From positions 2,356,001 through 2,420,000 of the forward strand of contig NZ_CP011409.1 of NCBI RefSeq assembly GCF_001267925.1: a stretch of 64,000 bases of DNA, given 5' to 3'. The notes beneath the pieces are model-generated. The model saw nothing but the letters and a program-made list of their open reading frames with translations, was not told where the DNA came from and did no database searches. A program made the translations under genes and the position numbers. This document shows, piece after piece, positions 62,693 to 64,000 of the stretch (position 1 is the stretch's first letter; each line of letters starts with the position of its first letter). The DNA comes from Herbaspirillum hiltneri N3. Lineage in GTDB: Bacteria > Pseudomonadota > Gammaproteobacteria > Burkholderiales > Burkholderiaceae_D.

Positions 62693-64000
62693 TTGAGCCA
62701 ATTTCCCTATTCCATCCCCAGCCGTGAGGAAATTCTCGGCATCCTGCGTACCTCTTCCGGTGCGCAAAACACGATGACACTGGCCGCTGCGCTCAGCGTC
62801 AAGCCTGAAGAAATGGATGGCCTGACGCGCCGGCTGAACGCGATGGAGCGCGATGGCCAGATCAAGCCCGACCGCTCCGGCAACTACCAGCTCACGCATT
62901 CCGATAGTTTCATCGAAGGGCGCGTCAGCAGTCACCGCGACGGTTTCGGCTTCCTGTTGCCGGAAGACGGCAGCGCCGATATCTTCCTGCCCGAGAAAGA
63001 AATGCAGAAGGTCTTGCACGGCGACCGCGTCCAGGCACGCATCATCGGCACCGATCGCCGCGGCCGTCCGGAAGGCACCATCGTCGAAGTGGTGTCGCGC
63101 GCGAATACCCACGTCATCGGTCGCCTGCTCAACGAGAACGGCGTCTGGGTGGTGGCGCCGGAAGACAAGCGCATAGGCCAGGATGTGATCCTCGCGGGCT
63201 CGCCGGGCAAGGCCAAGGCCGGCCAGGTGGTCAGCGTCGAGCTGACGGAACAGCCTTCGCGCTATACGCAACCTGTCGGCAAGATCGCCGAAATCCTCGG
63301 CGATATCGACGATCCGGGAATGGAAATCGAAATCGCCGTGCGCAAATACGGCGTCCCGCATGAATTCTCCGAAGCCGCCAAGAAGCTGGCGTCGAAACTG
63401 CCGAGCGAAGTCCGCGCTGCCGACCTCGACGACCGCGTCGATTTGCGCGACGTGCCGCTGGTCACCATTGACGGCGAAGATGCGCGCGACTTCGACGATG
63501 CGGTGTATTGCGAACCGGTCAAGATCGGCCGCTCCAACGGTTACCGCCTGATTGTCGCGATCGCCGATGTCAGCCATTACGTGAAGCCCAACGATGCGCT
63601 TGACGTCGATGCGCTGGAGCGCAGCACCTCGGTGTATTTCCCGCGTCGCGTGATTCCGATGCTGCCGGAGAAATTGTCTAACGGCCTGTGTTCGCTCAAT
63701 CCCGATGTCGATCGTCTCACTCTCGTCTGCGACGCCGTCATCACGGCCAAGGGCGAGATCAAGGCATACCAGTTCTATCCTGCGGTGATCCATTCGGCCG
63801 CGCGCCTGACTTATACCGAAGTCGCGGCCGTGCTGGCCAACACCAAGGGCCCGGAAGCCGCCAAGCGCGCCGGCCTGGTGCCGCATCTGCTGCACCTGTA
63901 CGAAGTGTTCCAGGCCTTGCTGCAGGCACGGCATGCGCGCGGGGCGATCGACTTCGAAACCACCGAAACCTATATCGTCTGCAACGCCGCCGGCAAGATC
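62693..64000 (+). CDS. rnr: Ribonuclease R, 5' part (3' end outside window)
   Basis: A processive 3'-5' exoribonuclease that degrades structured RNA. The frame is open to the window end (436 codons seen). I place the start at TTG 62693 (MSQFPYSIPSREEILGILRT): an in-frame stop lies just upstream at 62663 and no ATG or GTG intervenes. A winged-helix N-terminal domain (MTLAAALSVKPEEMDGLTRR) is followed by cold-shock domains (GRVSSHRDGFGFLLPEDGS) and the start of the RNB catalytic domain with VTIDGEDARDFDDAVYC (metal-binding aspartates), then IVAIADVSHYVKP and FPRRVIPMLPEKLSNGLCSL. The 260 bp before it carries the tRNA promoter on the other strand and no other gene. Confidence 0.95.
   Translation, partial: MSQFPYSIPSREEILGILRTSSGAQNTMTLAAALSVKPEEMDGLTRRLNAMERDGQIKPDRSGNYQLTHSDSFIEGRVSSHRDGFGFLLPEDGSADIFLPEKEMQKVLHGDRVQARIIGTDRRGRPEGTIVEVVSRANTHVIGRLLNENGVWVVAPEDKRIGQDVILAGSPGKAKAGQVVSVELTEQPSRYTQPVGKIAEILGDIDDPGMEIEIAVRKYGVPHEFSEAAKKLASKLPSEVRAADLDDRVDLRDVPLVTIDGEDARDFDDAVYCEPVKIGRSNGYRLIVAIADVSHYVKPNDALDVDALERSTSVYFPRRVIPMLPEKLSNGLCSLNPDVDRLTLVCDAVITAKGEIKAYQFYPAVIHSAARLTYTEVAAVLANTKGPEAAKRAGLVPHLLHLYEVFQALLQARHARGAIDFETTETYIVCNAAGKI

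Overview
This is a chromosomal, GC-rich, gene-dense stretch from a betaproteobacterium, most probably Burkholderiales, family Oxalobacteraceae (Herbaspirillum/Collimonas-like). The assignment rests on gene order and protein character: a cheA-cheW end; an acnA, CoA-ester lyase, mdh, GntR, sdhCDAB-sdhE, gltA, odhAB-lpd block; surE-pcm-nlpD-rpoS; and ndk-rlmN-pilF-rodZ-ispG-hisS-yfgM-bamB-der-hfq-hflX-hflKC-hisZ-purA. A DUF2863 gene, a family I know mainly from betaproteobacteria, agrees. The genus cannot be fixed from the sequence alone.

Layout. 1-2.4 kb: 3' part of cheA and complete cheW. 2.4-3.7 kb: convergent DUF2863 gene. 3.9-9.4 kb, minus strand: acnA, a small secreted MliC-like protein, a CitE-like CoA-ester lyase and mdh. 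9.4-22 kb, plus strand: a GntR/UTRA regulator divergent from mdh, then succinate dehydrogenase, its flavinylation factor, citrate synthase and the three 2-oxoglutarate dehydrogenase subunits. Almost the whole lower TCA cycle is therefore co-located around one regulator. 22-27.5 kb: zapE, a secreted coiled-coil protein, a YdcH-family small protein, a DinG-like Fe-S helicase and a PilZ protein. 27.6-32.8 kb: surE-pcm-nlpD-rpoS, then rlmD. 32.9-33.6 kb: a Bax-inhibitor-1 family protein on the minus strand. 33.8-50.4 kb: a long plus-strand housekeeping series (ndk to purA and a phosphoribosyltransferase) covering isoprenoid synthesis, tRNA charging, outer-membrane assembly, ribosome assembly, Hfq and FtsH control. 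50.5-53.8 kb: an accessory module, a PRISE-like SDR and an MFS transporter divergent from a LysR regulator. 53.9-62 kb: a very large alpha-2-macroglobulin gene coupled to pbpC. 62-62.5 kb: two tRNA-Leu(CAG) genes on the minus strand, each with its own promoter and terminator. 62.7-64 kb: 5' part of rnr.

Non-coding signals include eight strong intrinsic terminators plus one weaker candidate, a perfect 18-bp palindrome upstream of the GntR gene, a structured odhA leader with a possible pseudoknot (the place where the Burkholderiales sucA RNA motif is expected), a hairpin between odhA and odhB, and an 81-bp MITE-like inverted repeat between sdhE and gltA.

I looked for an undescribed system and did not find a convincing one. 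There is no prophage, CRISPR array, transposase, toxin-antitoxin pair or defence island. The best leads are small: the palindromic operator, the odhA leader, a triplicated 18-residue linker repeat in CheA, the MITE-like element, a His-rich HisRS tail, and a few conserved genes of unknown function.
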